Below are positions 17,117 through 25,232 of a stretch of DNA of 64,000 nt, piece after piece. The notes beneath the pieces are model-generated. The model worked only from the letters and a program-made list of their open reading frames with translations, had not been told where the DNA came from and made no database searches. The DNA lies in assembly GCF_900102035.1 (NCBI RefSeq), contig NZ_LT629689.1, positions 5,676,501-5,740,500 of the forward strand. Direction: 5' to 3'. This DNA comes from Pseudomonas extremaustralis (GTDB lineage Bacteria > Pseudomonadota > Gammaproteobacteria > Pseudomonadales > Pseudomonadaceae). Position numbers and translations under genes: made by a program. Position 1 is the first letter of the stretch; each line of letters begins with the position of its first letter.

Positions 17117-18241
17117 TTAGGATTTGTAAGTCGGGTAGTCGGTGTAGCCCTTATCGGTACCGCCGTACATGCTGCTTGGATCAACTGGGTTAAGCGGCCA
17201 GTTGTTGGCGATACGAGCGGGCAGGTCGGGGTTCGCAATGAAGGGGCGACCAAAAGCGATCAGGTCGCCCCAGCCAGCTTTTATCACGCGATTTCCTCGT
17301 TCAGCGGTGTACTTGCCGGCATAGAGAATCTTGCCGCTGAAGGTCTTACGAACATCTTCCCGGAACGTCTCAGGCAGCTCGGGTGCGTTTTCCCAATCGG
17401 CTTCGGCGAGCGACAGGTAGGCAATGCCCACTTCCTCGAGGATCTTCACTGCCTCGATGTAGGTTTGGTGAGGATCTTCTTCGACCAGGCCAAGGTATAC
17501 GCGGTCTTCGTCTGTGGTCGCGAACAGCGGGGCGAAGCGAACGCCCATGCGCTCCTTGCCGACGACACCAGCAACGGCCAGGGTGATTTCGCGCAGGAAG
17601 CGAAGACGGTTCTGCAGCGAACCGCCATATTCATCATCACGCTGGTTGGTATGGGCCGAAATGAACTGGTTTACCAGGTACCCGTTCGCGCAATGAAGCT
17701 CCACCCCGTCAAAACCTGCGTCCAAAGCATTTCGGGCTGCTTGGGCGTAGAGCTCAACCAGTTCCTTTACCTCCTTGGTGGACAGGGCTCGTGGGGTCGA
17801 TGGGTCGGCCAGTGCACCCGTGCCGGGTCCAGTTTCGATGAACACCTTGACGTTGTCCGCGCGGATGGCTGATGGCGCGACGGGCGCTTCACCACCGGGT
17901 TGCAGCGATGTGTGTGACACGCGGCCTACATGCCAAAGTTGAGCAAAGATCACCCCCCCTTCGGCGTGAACAGCGTCGGTGACCTTACGCCAGCCTTGTA
18001 TCTGTTCTGGGCTATGAATGCCGGGTGTCCAGGCATAACCCTGTCCTCGGGGTTCGATCTGTGTGCCCTCGGTCACCATGAAGCCAGCACCGCTGCGCTG
18101 ACGGTAATATGTGGCCATTAGGTCGTTCGCAATATTGCCGGGTTGGGAGCTGCGCGAACGCGTCAGTGGCGGCAGAACGATACGGTTCTTGAGGGTGTAT
18201 GGGCCCAGCTGAGTGGTTTTAAAAAGTTCTGATTGTGTCAT
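17117..18241 (-). CDS. Old Yellow Enzyme family ene-reductase (NemA/XenB-like)
   Basis: A 374-residue FMN-dependent alkene reductase starting MTQSELFKTTQLGPYTLKNR. It shows NRIVLPPLTRSRS, IFAQLWHVGRVSH, DGVELHCANGYLVNQF with the catalytic H/N pair, and a final GDLIAFGRPFIANPDL. The family (NemA, XenB) uses NADPH to reduce N-ethylmaleimide, nitro compounds and alpha,beta-unsaturated carbonyls. The ATG at 18241 follows CAGGTAAACGAA; an ATG at 18256 lies in the same frame. E. coli nemA is controlled by NemR, and NemR-like genes flank this region, yet no NemR-like site is seen here. An ATATCTAAAATA motif overlaps the start region instead. Confidence 0.92.
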   Translation of the reverse strand: MTQSELFKTTQLGPYTLKNRIVLPPLTRSRSSQPGNIANDLMATYYRQRSGAGFMVTEGTQIEPRGQGYAWTPGIHSPEQIQGWRKVTDAVHAEGGVIFAQLWHVGRVSHTSLQPGGEAPVAPSAIRADNVKVFIETGPGTGALADPSTPRALSTKEVKELVELYAQAARNALDAGFDGVELHCANGYLVNQFISAHTNQRDDEYGGSLQNRLRFLREITLAVAGVVGKERMGVRFAPLFATTDEDRVYLGLVEEDPHQTYIEAVKILEEVGIAYLSLAEADWENAPELPETFREDVRKTFSGKILYAGKYTAERGNRVIKAGWGDLIAFGRPFIANPDLPARIANNWPLNPVDPSSMYGGTDKGYTDYPTYKS

Positions 18242-18253
18242 TTCGTTTACCTG

Positions 18254-18270
18254 CATATCTAAAATATTCG
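18254..18270. promoter_or_regulatory. ATATCTAAAATA motif before the OYE gene
   Basis: CATATCTAAAATATTCG lies directly upstream of the OYE start and resembles the palindromic region before the ArsR gene at 15953. The function is inferred from recurrence only. Confidence 0.35.
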
Positions 18271-18304
18271 ATGTTATAGGTCAAAAAAACATGGATCAGC
18301 GAGG

Positions 18305-19804
18305 TCAGAAGAGCCCGAGCGGTGCTTCGTTGAGGCTGACGTAGATGTTCTTCTTCTGGCTGTAGGCTTCCAGCATTGACTTGTGAGTTTCCCGTCCTAG
18401 GCCAGATTTCTTATAGCCACCAAAGGGGGCGTGGGCAGGGATCTCATGGTAGGTATTTACCCACATACGTCCGGTTTCCACCGCGCGTGCCACACGTAAC
18501 GCCCGGTTGATGTCTTGGGTCCAGACTGCGCCCGCTAGGCCGTACTCGGAGTCGTTGGCCATGGCAATGACCTCCGCTTCATCCTTGAAAGGAATGACGC
18601 ACAGAACAGGGCCGAAAATTTCCTCGTAGGCGACGCGCATATCGTTGCGCACACCGACCAGAATCGTTGGCTGGATGAAGAAGCCGGCATCGTAATCGGC
18701 ACCTGTAAGGCGACCGCCGCCGATCAGTACCTCGGCACCTTCCTGTTTGGCGATATCAACGTAGCCGAGGATCCGTTCCATCTGGGTCTTGCTGACCTGT
18801 GCGCCCATCATGGTGTCTGGGTTCAATGGGTCACCCACACGCACAGCTTCGAACTTATGCTTGAGCTCAGCCAGGAATTGCTCGTAGATGGACTCGTGAA
18901 CGAACAGCCGTGCGCCGGATTCGCAGACTTGGCCTTGGTTCCACAGGATGGCGAGGACTGCGCCTTCCACGGCCTTGTCCCAGTTCGCATCGGGGAAAAC
19001 GATGTTGGCTGACTTGCCGCCCAGTTCAAGGGTGGCAGGAATGATTTTCTTCGCTGCCGCATTGGCGACGAGTTCGCCGACACGCGTCGAGCCAGTGAAG
19101 GCAAGCTTGCGCAGGTCTGGATGATCCAGTAGCGCCTGGCCAACTGAGGTGCCTAAGCCTGTGACGATGTTGACCACGCCGGCCGGAAGTACCTTGGCGA
19201 AGATCTTCGCCAGTTCAAGGATGGTTACCGGGGTTAGCTCAGAAGGTTTGATGACTACGGTGTTACCCGCCGCGATGGCTGGAGCGATCTTCCAGGCGGC
19301 CATAAGAAGCGGGAAGTTCCACGGAATCACTTGGCCCACGACGCCGAGGGGTTCACTGAGAGCGATGCTGAGTGTTTGCTCATCCAACATGACCGCCTCA
19401 TCCGATTGGCTGCGGATTGCGCCGGCGAAGTAGCGGAAGTGATCAATCGCCAGTGGGATGTCGACGGAGCGACTTTCACGAATGGGTTTGCCTACATCAA
19501 GGGTTTCCAGAACGGCGAACCGATCGGCATCGGCTTCCAGCAGGTCGGCGATCTTCAGCAACGCATTGGCGCGTTCCGCTGGCGAGGTGGTACGCCAGGT
19601 CACGAAGGCGCGTTTTGCGGCCTGCACCGCGCGGTCGACGTCGGCAGCTGTGGCGTTTGGGATGTTGGTGAGAATTTTTCCGTTGGCGGGGTTGATAATG
19701 TCGAGGGTTTCACCGTTTTCGGCCGCCACCCACTGGTTGTCGATAAACAGGCCGTAGCTGTTGTCGGGAAGGTAGCTCGGATGGGTATCACTGGAATTTT
19801 GCAT
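18305..19804 (-). CDS. NAD-dependent aldehyde dehydrogenase (AldB/ExaC-like)
   Basis: A 499-residue ALDH with WNFPLLMAAWKIAPAIAAGN, FTGSTRVGELVANAAAKK, LELGGKSANIVF carrying the general-base Glu, and catalytic Cys in WNQGQVCESGARLFV. The ending SQKKNIYVSLNEAPLGLF is typical of AldB/ExaC acetaldehyde-type enzymes. GGAGG precedes the ATG. It would oxidise toxic aldehydes to acids, complementing the YqhD-like reductase nearby. Substrate range is not determinable. Confidence 0.92.
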   Translation of the reverse strand: MQNSSDTHPSYLPDNSYGLFIDNQWVAAENGETLDIINPANGKILTNIPNATAADVDRAVQAAKRAFVTWRTTSPAERANALLKIADLLEADADRFAVLETLDVGKPIRESRSVDIPLAIDHFRYFAGAIRSQSDEAVMLDEQTLSIALSEPLGVVGQVIPWNFPLLMAAWKIAPAIAAGNTVVIKPSELTPVTILELAKIFAKVLPAGVVNIVTGLGTSVGQALLDHPDLRKLAFTGSTRVGELVANAAAKKIIPATLELGGKSANIVFPDANWDKAVEGAVLAILWNQGQVCESGARLFVHESIYEQFLAELKHKFEAVRVGDPLNPDTMMGAQVSKTQMERILGYVDIAKQEGAEVLIGGGRLTGADYDAGFFIQPTILVGVRNDMRVAYEEIFGPVLCVIPFKDEAEVIAMANDSEYGLAGAVWTQDINRALRVARAVETGRMWVNTYHEIPAHAPFGGYKKSGLGRETHKSMLEAYSQKKNIYVSLNEAPLGLF

Positions 19805-19853
19805 GGGTTACCTCCTGAGGTAAGTGCGATGGGTTTGGTTGAGATTATTTTAG

Positions 19854-19873
19854 ATATTGATATATGTCAATAT
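19854..19873. promoter_or_regulatory. Inverted repeat upstream of the aldehyde dehydrogenase
   Basis: ATATTGA (19854-19860) and TCAATAT (19867-19873) flank a 6-base spacer, 50 bases before the ALDH start. It overlaps the ATATCTAAAATA-like motif on the minus strand. A regulator site is likely; which protein binds is unknown. Confidence 0.4.
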
Positions 19874-19978
19874 GTAGTTGTGTATTCGCGCAGGCATTCC
19901 TATCGCCGCACCTTTTCAGCCTGCTTCTGGATCGGCGGGGAGCGCGCTGTGCTGCGCGCCAGGCTTTGCTACGTAGTC

Positions 19979-20018
19979 CAGCCCCCCCCCCGATCTCTTC
20001 ATCAAGGAGGGGGGGCTG
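19979..20018. repeat. Poly-C/poly-G hairpin
   Basis: CAG plus a run of ten or eleven C (19979-19991) faces a run of G plus CTG (to 20018) with an intervening GATCTCTTCATCAA loop region. It sits between two leftward dehydrogenase genes. It could terminate the 20066 transcript, but no T tract follows. The long homopolymer is prone to slippage. Confidence 0.5.
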
Positions 20019-20065
20019 CTGCATAAAAGCACTGAGGCCTGTTTGCGTTGAGGTGAAGATGTAAG

Positions 20066-21457
20066 TTAGAACGGCGCGTCGATATCCATGACGTTAATCA
20101 GCTTGTGGTTGACGAATTCCTTGATTCCCAAACCAATCAGCTCGCGACCGTAACCAGATCTTTTGATTCCGCCGAAAGGTAGGTCGGCTTTCGATGACGT
20201 TGGGTGATTGACGAACACCATGCCTGTCTCGATGCGCTTAGCAACCTCAACACCATGCTGTCCGTCTGCGGTGAATACCGAACCACCGAGCCCGAACGGA
20301 GAGTCGTTGGCGATAACTATCGCGTCTTCTTCGTTTTTAGCTCGTAGGATCATCGAGACCGGACCGAAGAACTCCCAGTAGTAGGCAGGGTTATCAGGCG
20401 TCAGGTTGGTCAGAATGGTCGGTTGAACAAATGCACCCTTGCTTGGTACCTTGGGCCCAACCTCGGTGGCCGTAGCACCGTAGTTGACTGCTTCACGAAT
20501 CTTCGCGCGGATTTCGTCGGCGGCAGTTTGAGATGACAGGGGGGCTAGATTTGTTTCCGGATCGAACGGGTCGCCGGCCTTCAGTTGTGCTACACCTTCG
20601 GCATAAAGGCGCAGGAACTCGTCGTAGACTTCTTCCACTACAATCATGCGTTTGGATGATATGCACACCTGTCCAGCATTCCAGTGACGGCCTACAACAG
20701 CCCACTTCACGGTCTTTTTCAGTTCAGCGTCGCGCAGAACTATGAAGGCATCTGCCCCCCCCAGTTCCAATGTAGATTTCTTCAGTGCCTTGCCAGCCTG
20801 GGAGGCGATTATGGCACCTGCGCCTTCGGAACCGGTCAGTGCCACACCGTGTACTCGAGAGTCGTTGAGGATTGTCTCGATTTGCTGGCGAGTTGCGTAC
20901 ATGTTGCTGAATGCGCCAACAGGTAGACCAGCATCAAGCAGTAGTTGTTCGAAAGCTTCGGCACATTGCGGTACGTTTGAAGCATGTTTGAGCAGCACGG
21001 TATTACCCGCTGCCAACTGCGGTGCGAGAATGCGAGCAATTTGATAGTAAGGAAAGTTCCATGGTTCAATGGCCAGGATAGTGCCCAACGGCTCATGGAC
21101 CAAGATTGCTTCACCCTCGGCTGGGTCGGCTACCGGCAGCTTCTGCGGAGTTAACAACGCTTCTGCATGTTTAACGTAATACTCAAAGATACTTGCTGAG
21201 ATTTCTACTTCACCTAATGCTTCGGCAGTGATCTTGCCCATTTCCAGTGTTAGCAACCGGGCATAGTCGTTTGCTCGCGCGCGCAGCAGGTCGGCAGCTC
21301 GCTGAAGGACGGCCCCACGCTCTGCGATTGAGCAATTCTTCCAGACAAGAAATGCGTTGTGAGACGCCTCAAGAGCCTGTTCAATCTGAATATCTGTTGC
21401 ATCTGGAAAACTTTTTAGAACTTCACCTGTATAGGGATTAACGGATGCGTATGCCAT
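20066..21457 (-). CDS. NAD(P)-dependent succinate-semialdehyde dehydrogenase-like ALDH (Sad/YneI type)
   Basis: A 463-residue ALDH of the shorter Sad/YneI type: VNPYTGEVLKSFPDAT, PWNFPYYQIARILAPQLAAG, LELGGADAFIVLRDAE, catalytic Cys in WNAGQVCISSKRMIV, and PFGGIKRSGYGRELIGLGIK. Relatives oxidise succinate semialdehyde and other short aldehydes. It is the second aldehyde dehydrogenase in this detoxification cluster and lies 92 bases after the DUF1330 gene on the same strand. Confidence 0.9.
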   Translation of the reverse strand: MAYASVNPYTGEVLKSFPDATDIQIEQALEASHNAFLVWKNCSIAERGAVLQRAADLLRARANDYARLLTLEMGKITAEALGEVEISASIFEYYVKHAEALLTPQKLPVADPAEGEAILVHEPLGTILAIEPWNFPYYQIARILAPQLAAGNTVLLKHASNVPQCAEAFEQLLLDAGLPVGAFSNMYATRQQIETILNDSRVHGVALTGSEGAGAIIASQAGKALKKSTLELGGADAFIVLRDAELKKTVKWAVVGRHWNAGQVCISSKRMIVVEEVYDEFLRLYAEGVAQLKAGDPFDPETNLAPLSSQTAADEIRAKIREAVNYGATATEVGPKVPSKGAFVQPTILTNLTPDNPAYYWEFFGPVSMILRAKNEEDAIVIANDSPFGLGGSVFTADGQHGVEVAKRIETGMVFVNHPTSSKADLPFGGIKRSGYGRELIGLGIKEFVNHKLINVMDIDAPF

Positions 21458-21549
21458 GCTGTTTCTCCAGTAATTTAAGTAAATTTGATTTGTTAATGAG
21501 ACTGGTAAGTAGACAGAACCTAAACTGCGGGAATATTTTGGTGCATTTA

Positions 21550-21843
21550 CTAATGATTGATGCCATCAATCAGGAATACTCGGTAAACCGCACCTTTAAG
21601 ACGATGTTGCAGTGCCTCTTGGTAGGCGGGGCTGGAGTACCACTCTCGAGCTGCTGCTATGTCCGGAAATTGAAGAATGACTGCGCCCTCAATCGGTCCG
21701 CCTTCGAGCACCTCCAGTTGGCCGTAGAAGGCCAATGGTGTGAGGTTCCGACCCTGGCGTGCCGCCGGTGCTTTACGGGCATAGAGTTTCAACTCAGCCT
21801 CGTCTGTGGTGTGTTCACGTGTGAAGACTACGTAGGCGGACAT
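21550..21843 (-). CDS. DUF1330-family protein
   Basis: A 97-residue ferredoxin-like small protein: MSAYVVFTREHTTDEAELKL, LAFYGQLEVLEGGPIEGAVI and LQFPDIAAAREWYSSPAYQE fit the DUF1330 (dimeric alpha-beta barrel) pattern. Members have no settled function. It ends the DJ-1-like gene's transcript group, 10 bases downstream of it, so the two are probably cotranslated. Confidence 0.85.
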   Translation of the reverse strand: MSAYVVFTREHTTDEAELKLYARKAPAARQGRNLTPLAFYGQLEVLEGGPIEGAVILQFPDIAAAREWYSSPAYQEALQHRLKGAVYRVFLIDGINH

Positions 21844-21853
21844 TGACGTAGTC

Positions 21854-22531
21854 TCAGGCCAACAGTTTGAGCAGCGAATGAGCCGTAGCTTCAGAGGAAG
21901 CTGGGTTCTGGCCAGTTACGAGCAACCCATCGACTTCGACATGAACGCTCCAGTCAGCACCCTTGGTATAGCGCCCACCATTTGCCTTGAGCATATCCTC
22001 TACCAGGAAAGGCACGATTTGAGTTAGACCCACCGCAGCCTCCTCGCTATTGCTGAAACCGGTTACTTTCTTGCCTGCAACCAGAGGTTTGCCATCTACA
22101 CACTTGACATGGCGCAAAACCGCTGGTGCGTGACAAACCGCTCCGACAGGTTTGCCGGATTGGATTGATTGCTCGATCAGAGAGATAGAAAAGGTGTTCT
22201 CCGCAAGATCCCACAGCGGACCATGGCCGCCAGGGTAGAACACCGCATCAAACTCGGAACTGATCACGTCGCTCAGTTTCTCGGTGTTGGTCAGCGCGTG
22301 AGTGGCGACTGAATCGGTCTCAAAGCGACGGGTGGCGTCTGTCTGGAAGTCGGGCTCATTGCTCTTCGGGTCGATGGGTGGTTGGCCGCCTTTCGGCGAT
22401 GCTAGGGTCACTTGCACGCCAGCGTCGATGAAGGCGTAGTAAGGCGCGGCCAGCTCTTCGAGCCAGAAACCGGTCTTCTCGCCAGTGTCACCAAGCTGGT
22501 CGTGGGAAGTCAGAACGAGGAGAATCTTCAT
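21854..22531 (-). CDS. DJ-1/PfpI family protein (HchA/glyoxalase III-like)
   Basis: A 225-residue class I glutamine-amidotransferase-like protein. KTGFWLEELAAPYYAFIDAG carries the conserved Glu, DAVFYPGGHGPLWDL is the oxyanion loop, and GAVCHAPAVL holds the nucleophile elbow Cys followed by His. DJ-1 relatives with this arrangement hydrate methylglyoxal or repair glycated molecules without glutathione. That function fits a carbonyl-stress cluster with YqhD- and NemA-like enzymes. Confidence 0.88.
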   Translation of the reverse strand: MKILLVLTSHDQLGDTGEKTGFWLEELAAPYYAFIDAGVQVTLASPKGGQPPIDPKSNEPDFQTDATRRFETDSVATHALTNTEKLSDVISSEFDAVFYPGGHGPLWDLAENTFSISLIEQSIQSGKPVGAVCHAPAVLRHVKCVDGKPLVAGKKVTGFSNSEEAAVGLTQIVPFLVEDMLKANGGRYTKGADWSVHVEVDGLLVTGQNPASSEATAHSLLKLLA

Positions 22532-22612
22532 GTCGTATACCTTGCAGTTGTGCGTGCTTGTGGATGTTTTGTAATGCGCTGCCTGTGTGGATAAGCAGTG
22601 CGGGAAGTTGGC

Positions 22613-23770
22613 TTATAGGCTCGCTTCAAGCACACGGCGGCTGACGTCTAAACTGACGTTTTTGTGTTCGCCGAGTGCGGTGAGGTGGTGTGTGTCGAGC
22701 TGGTTTATTAGCGCGTCTATAGCGTCAGTGCCGAGCTTGTAGGCGGATAAGTGCGTCGGTAAGCCCAGGCTCTCGAAGAACATCCGGGTCTGTTGTATGG
22801 CCGTGTCAATCCGTTGTTCTTCGTCCCCTTGGCTGATCTGCCAAACCCTCTCGGCGTACTGCAGCAGCTTCGCGCGCTTGGCTTCACGACGAATCTCTAG
22901 GTTCGCAGGAAGCACGATGGCCAGGGTCCGTGCGTGATCGATGCCGTACAGTGCGGTGAGCTCATGGCCGATCATGTGGGTGGACCAGTCCTGTGGTACG
23001 CCCGCTCCGATCAGGCCATTGAGCGCCAAAGTGGCCGTCCACATGAGGTTGGCACGCGTGTTGTAGTCCGCGGACTCTTTCAGTACAAGTGGGCCAATTT
23101 CGATCAGCGTTTGTAAAAGACCTTCGGCAAAACGATCTTGGACGCGCGCATCGATTGGGTAGGTCAGGTACTGCTCAATGACATGCACGAACGCATCGAC
23201 AACGCCGTTTGCGAGTTGACGGGTGGGGAGGGTTTGGGTTTTGGTGGGATCGAGAATCGAGAATTGTGGAAACATGTAAGCGCTTCGAAACGGCAGCTTG
23301 TCTTGTGTCGCCCGGCGAGTAACCACGCCTCCATTGTTCATCTCCGAGCCAGTTGCCGGTAGGGTCAGAACGGTGCCAAATGGCAGCGCTCGTCGAATAC
23401 TTGCACCCCGCGTTTCCAGAATGTCCCAAGCATCACCCTCGTAGCCAACAGCAGCGGCAACGAACTTGGTGCCATCGATGACCGAACCTCCACCGACAGC
23501 CAGGAGAAAATCCAAGCGATGGGTGCGAACCTGATCAACAGCCTTGATTAGCGTTTCATAGCTGGGGTTTGGTTCTATACCCCCGAATTCTTGCACTTCC
23601 CGAGAGCCTAATGCGTCACGGACTTCGCGGAGCGTACCGTTTGCACGAGCGCTCTGGCCACCATAGAGCAGCAGGATGCGGGCCGCAGCCGGAACCAGTT
23701 CATCCAGGCGGCTGATGGTTTCGTTGCCGAAGACAATTCGCGTAGGGTTGTAGAAGTCAAAATTAAACAT
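22613..23770 (-). CDS. yqhD: Iron-type alcohol dehydrogenase, YqhD-like aldehyde reductase
   Basis: A 385-residue group III alcohol dehydrogenase: FDFYNPTRIVFGNETISRLD, GGGSVIDGTKFVAAA, and the metal region WSTHMIGHELTALYGIDHAR followed by TLAIVLP, nearly the YqhD signature. E. coli YqhD uses NADPH to reduce glyoxal, methylglyoxal and lipid-derived aldehydes. A NemR-like operator lies 20 bases upstream of the start, so it is a likely member of the same regulon as the gene at 6699. The family is firm; equating it with YqhD rests on the motifs. Confidence 0.88.
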   Translation of the reverse strand: MFNFDFYNPTRIVFGNETISRLDELVPAAARILLLYGGQSARANGTLREVRDALGSREVQEFGGIEPNPSYETLIKAVDQVRTHRLDFLLAVGGGSVIDGTKFVAAAVGYEGDAWDILETRGASIRRALPFGTVLTLPATGSEMNNGGVVTRRATQDKLPFRSAYMFPQFSILDPTKTQTLPTRQLANGVVDAFVHVIEQYLTYPIDARVQDRFAEGLLQTLIEIGPLVLKESADYNTRANLMWTATLALNGLIGAGVPQDWSTHMIGHELTALYGIDHARTLAIVLPANLEIRREAKRAKLLQYAERVWQISQGDEEQRIDTAIQQTRMFFESLGLPTHLSAYKLGTDAIDALINQLDTHHLTALGEHKNVSLDVSRRVLEASL

Positions 23771-23789
23771 TGCTTTAACTCCGATTAAA

Positions 23790-23804
23790 TAGACCAGTCG
23801 TATA
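23790..23804. promoter_or_regulatory. NemR-like operator before the YqhD-like gene
   Basis: The reverse complement reads TATACGACTGGTCTA, one base different from the 5951 site. It sits 20 bases before the YqhD-like ATG and in the spacer after the split regulator gene. Confidence 0.65.
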
Positions 23805-23835
23805 TTTTTTGAGTAAATTTTTTACATTGAAAATC

Positions 23836-24437
23836 TCATCGGTCGGATATCTGACTGAGTAACAGAGAAGTAGTCTCGAAGGCCGCCTGCAAAGGCATCT
23901 GATCACGCGTGACCTTGGCCCTTAGACTGGCTCCGAGCCAAAGTTGGTACAGCATGGTCGCCAAGCCACGGGTGTCAGTACCGCCCGGCAGAGATCCATC
24001 GTTTACAGCGTCACTCACCGCATTGGCTAGACGAGTAATTACTCCTTCCATGCCATCCTGGACCACCATGCGCATTGGCTCCGATAGATCACTGACTTCC
24101 GCTGCAAGCTTCACTGCCAAGCATTTCCCCTCGGGATAACAGGCTGATTGGGTTTCAATCCAGGTAGCCCAGTAGGCCAGCAAGCGTTGTGCTGCTGATA
24201 CACTTGGACGGTTCATAGCGTTTCCAATTGCACCATGTAGTCACTGAAATAGCTCTCCAAGAGCGCCTCGCCAAAGGCTTCCTTGGAATTGAAGTAATGA
24301 TAGAACGAACCTTTTGGCACATTCGCAGATAGAAGGATTTCGCTCAAACCAACAGCTGTGAATCCTCGCCCGACGATGATGTTTTGAGCAGTGTCGAGGA
24401 TGTGTTGCCGTACATCGGTGGTTGTCATCGTATTCAT
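23836..24437 (-). pseudogene. NemR-like TetR regulator split by a one-base frameshift
   Basis: The first 74 codons (24437-24213) encode the HTH part: GRGFTAVGLSEILLSANVPK, GSFYHYFNSKEAF. They stop at TGA, overlapping an ATG by 4 bases (ATGA). The next frame (24216-23836) carries the ligand domain with GKCLAVKLAAEVSDLSEPMR. Aligned with the paralogue at 5986, the two parts join with no residue missing, so one deleted base in CTAATG would explain the break. It may be inactive, a sequencing error, or expressed as two coupled chains. The conserved Cys is retained. Confidence 0.8.
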
Positions 24438-24457
24438 GGATGTACCATATCAACAAT

Positions 24458-24472
24458 TAGACCAGTCGTCTA
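24458..24472. promoter_or_regulatory. NemR-like operator before the split regulator
   Basis: The reverse complement is TAGACGACTGGTCTA, identical over all 15 bases to the site at 5951-5965, 21 bases upstream of the regulator start. Confidence 0.7.
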
Positions 24473-25232
24473 CTTTGGGTTTTGAGCAAGCCCTCAACGA
24501 AATTTTGGTAATCGCAGTTCGTGAGCCAGCCATCACTTCATTTGATGCGCAGCATTATGTCGGTGCGATGATCGCCGCCGCGTTAGGAAGAAAGATCTAT
24601 GATGCTCGTTGGAGGGGAGCAAATTGCAGCTCTTCTTGAACCGAGCTGATTTTGCTACAGCATTGCTTAGGCTGGGAACGAGTTTTGACATCCATCGTGA
24701 ACCAAGCGGCTCGCCATAGTTTTGGACAACGAACTGTACGCATCAAATTTGACGAAAAATAGCGCGCTGCCTGCACTGTGGTTTGAGTCGGAACGGCTGC
24801 TGGGCGGATTATCCGGATCTGTGGACTGGAACAGTGGGTAATTGCACAGGCTTGCCCAGCCATTTGCATTCGACCTGACCAAGCATTTGCCTCGGATTTC
24901 ACCATCACGTTGCGTGAACCATGACCGGCAGAGAGCGACCATGGCTCTGTGAGAATGCCTGCGATTGTCTATTCTTCAACCCAATAACTGCATGACAAAA
25001 TTGTTGTAGCCCTAATGATTCTGCTTTGACTAGAGGGGCTAAATCGAATCGTTTTCATGACACTTAGAATGACTGCTTCTTAGCTGATTGCCTCGGAGCA
25101 CAGCATGGGTGAGTCGACCCAATGCTGCCGGTTGCGACAGACAGCAATGGGCAAATCCGTCTCGCGCTGCGTCGGCAGCCACCTCGACACGACTTTGAGG
25201 AGGGCATACGGATCTTGCCCATTCATGCGCGC
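24473..25232. other. Gene-free stretch
   Basis: These 760 bases have only short frames without ribosome sites and no recognised protein. One plus-strand frame near 24480-24620 (QALNEILVIAVREPAITSFD) looks weakly coding. It could be decayed DNA between two acquired blocks. Confidence 0.4.
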
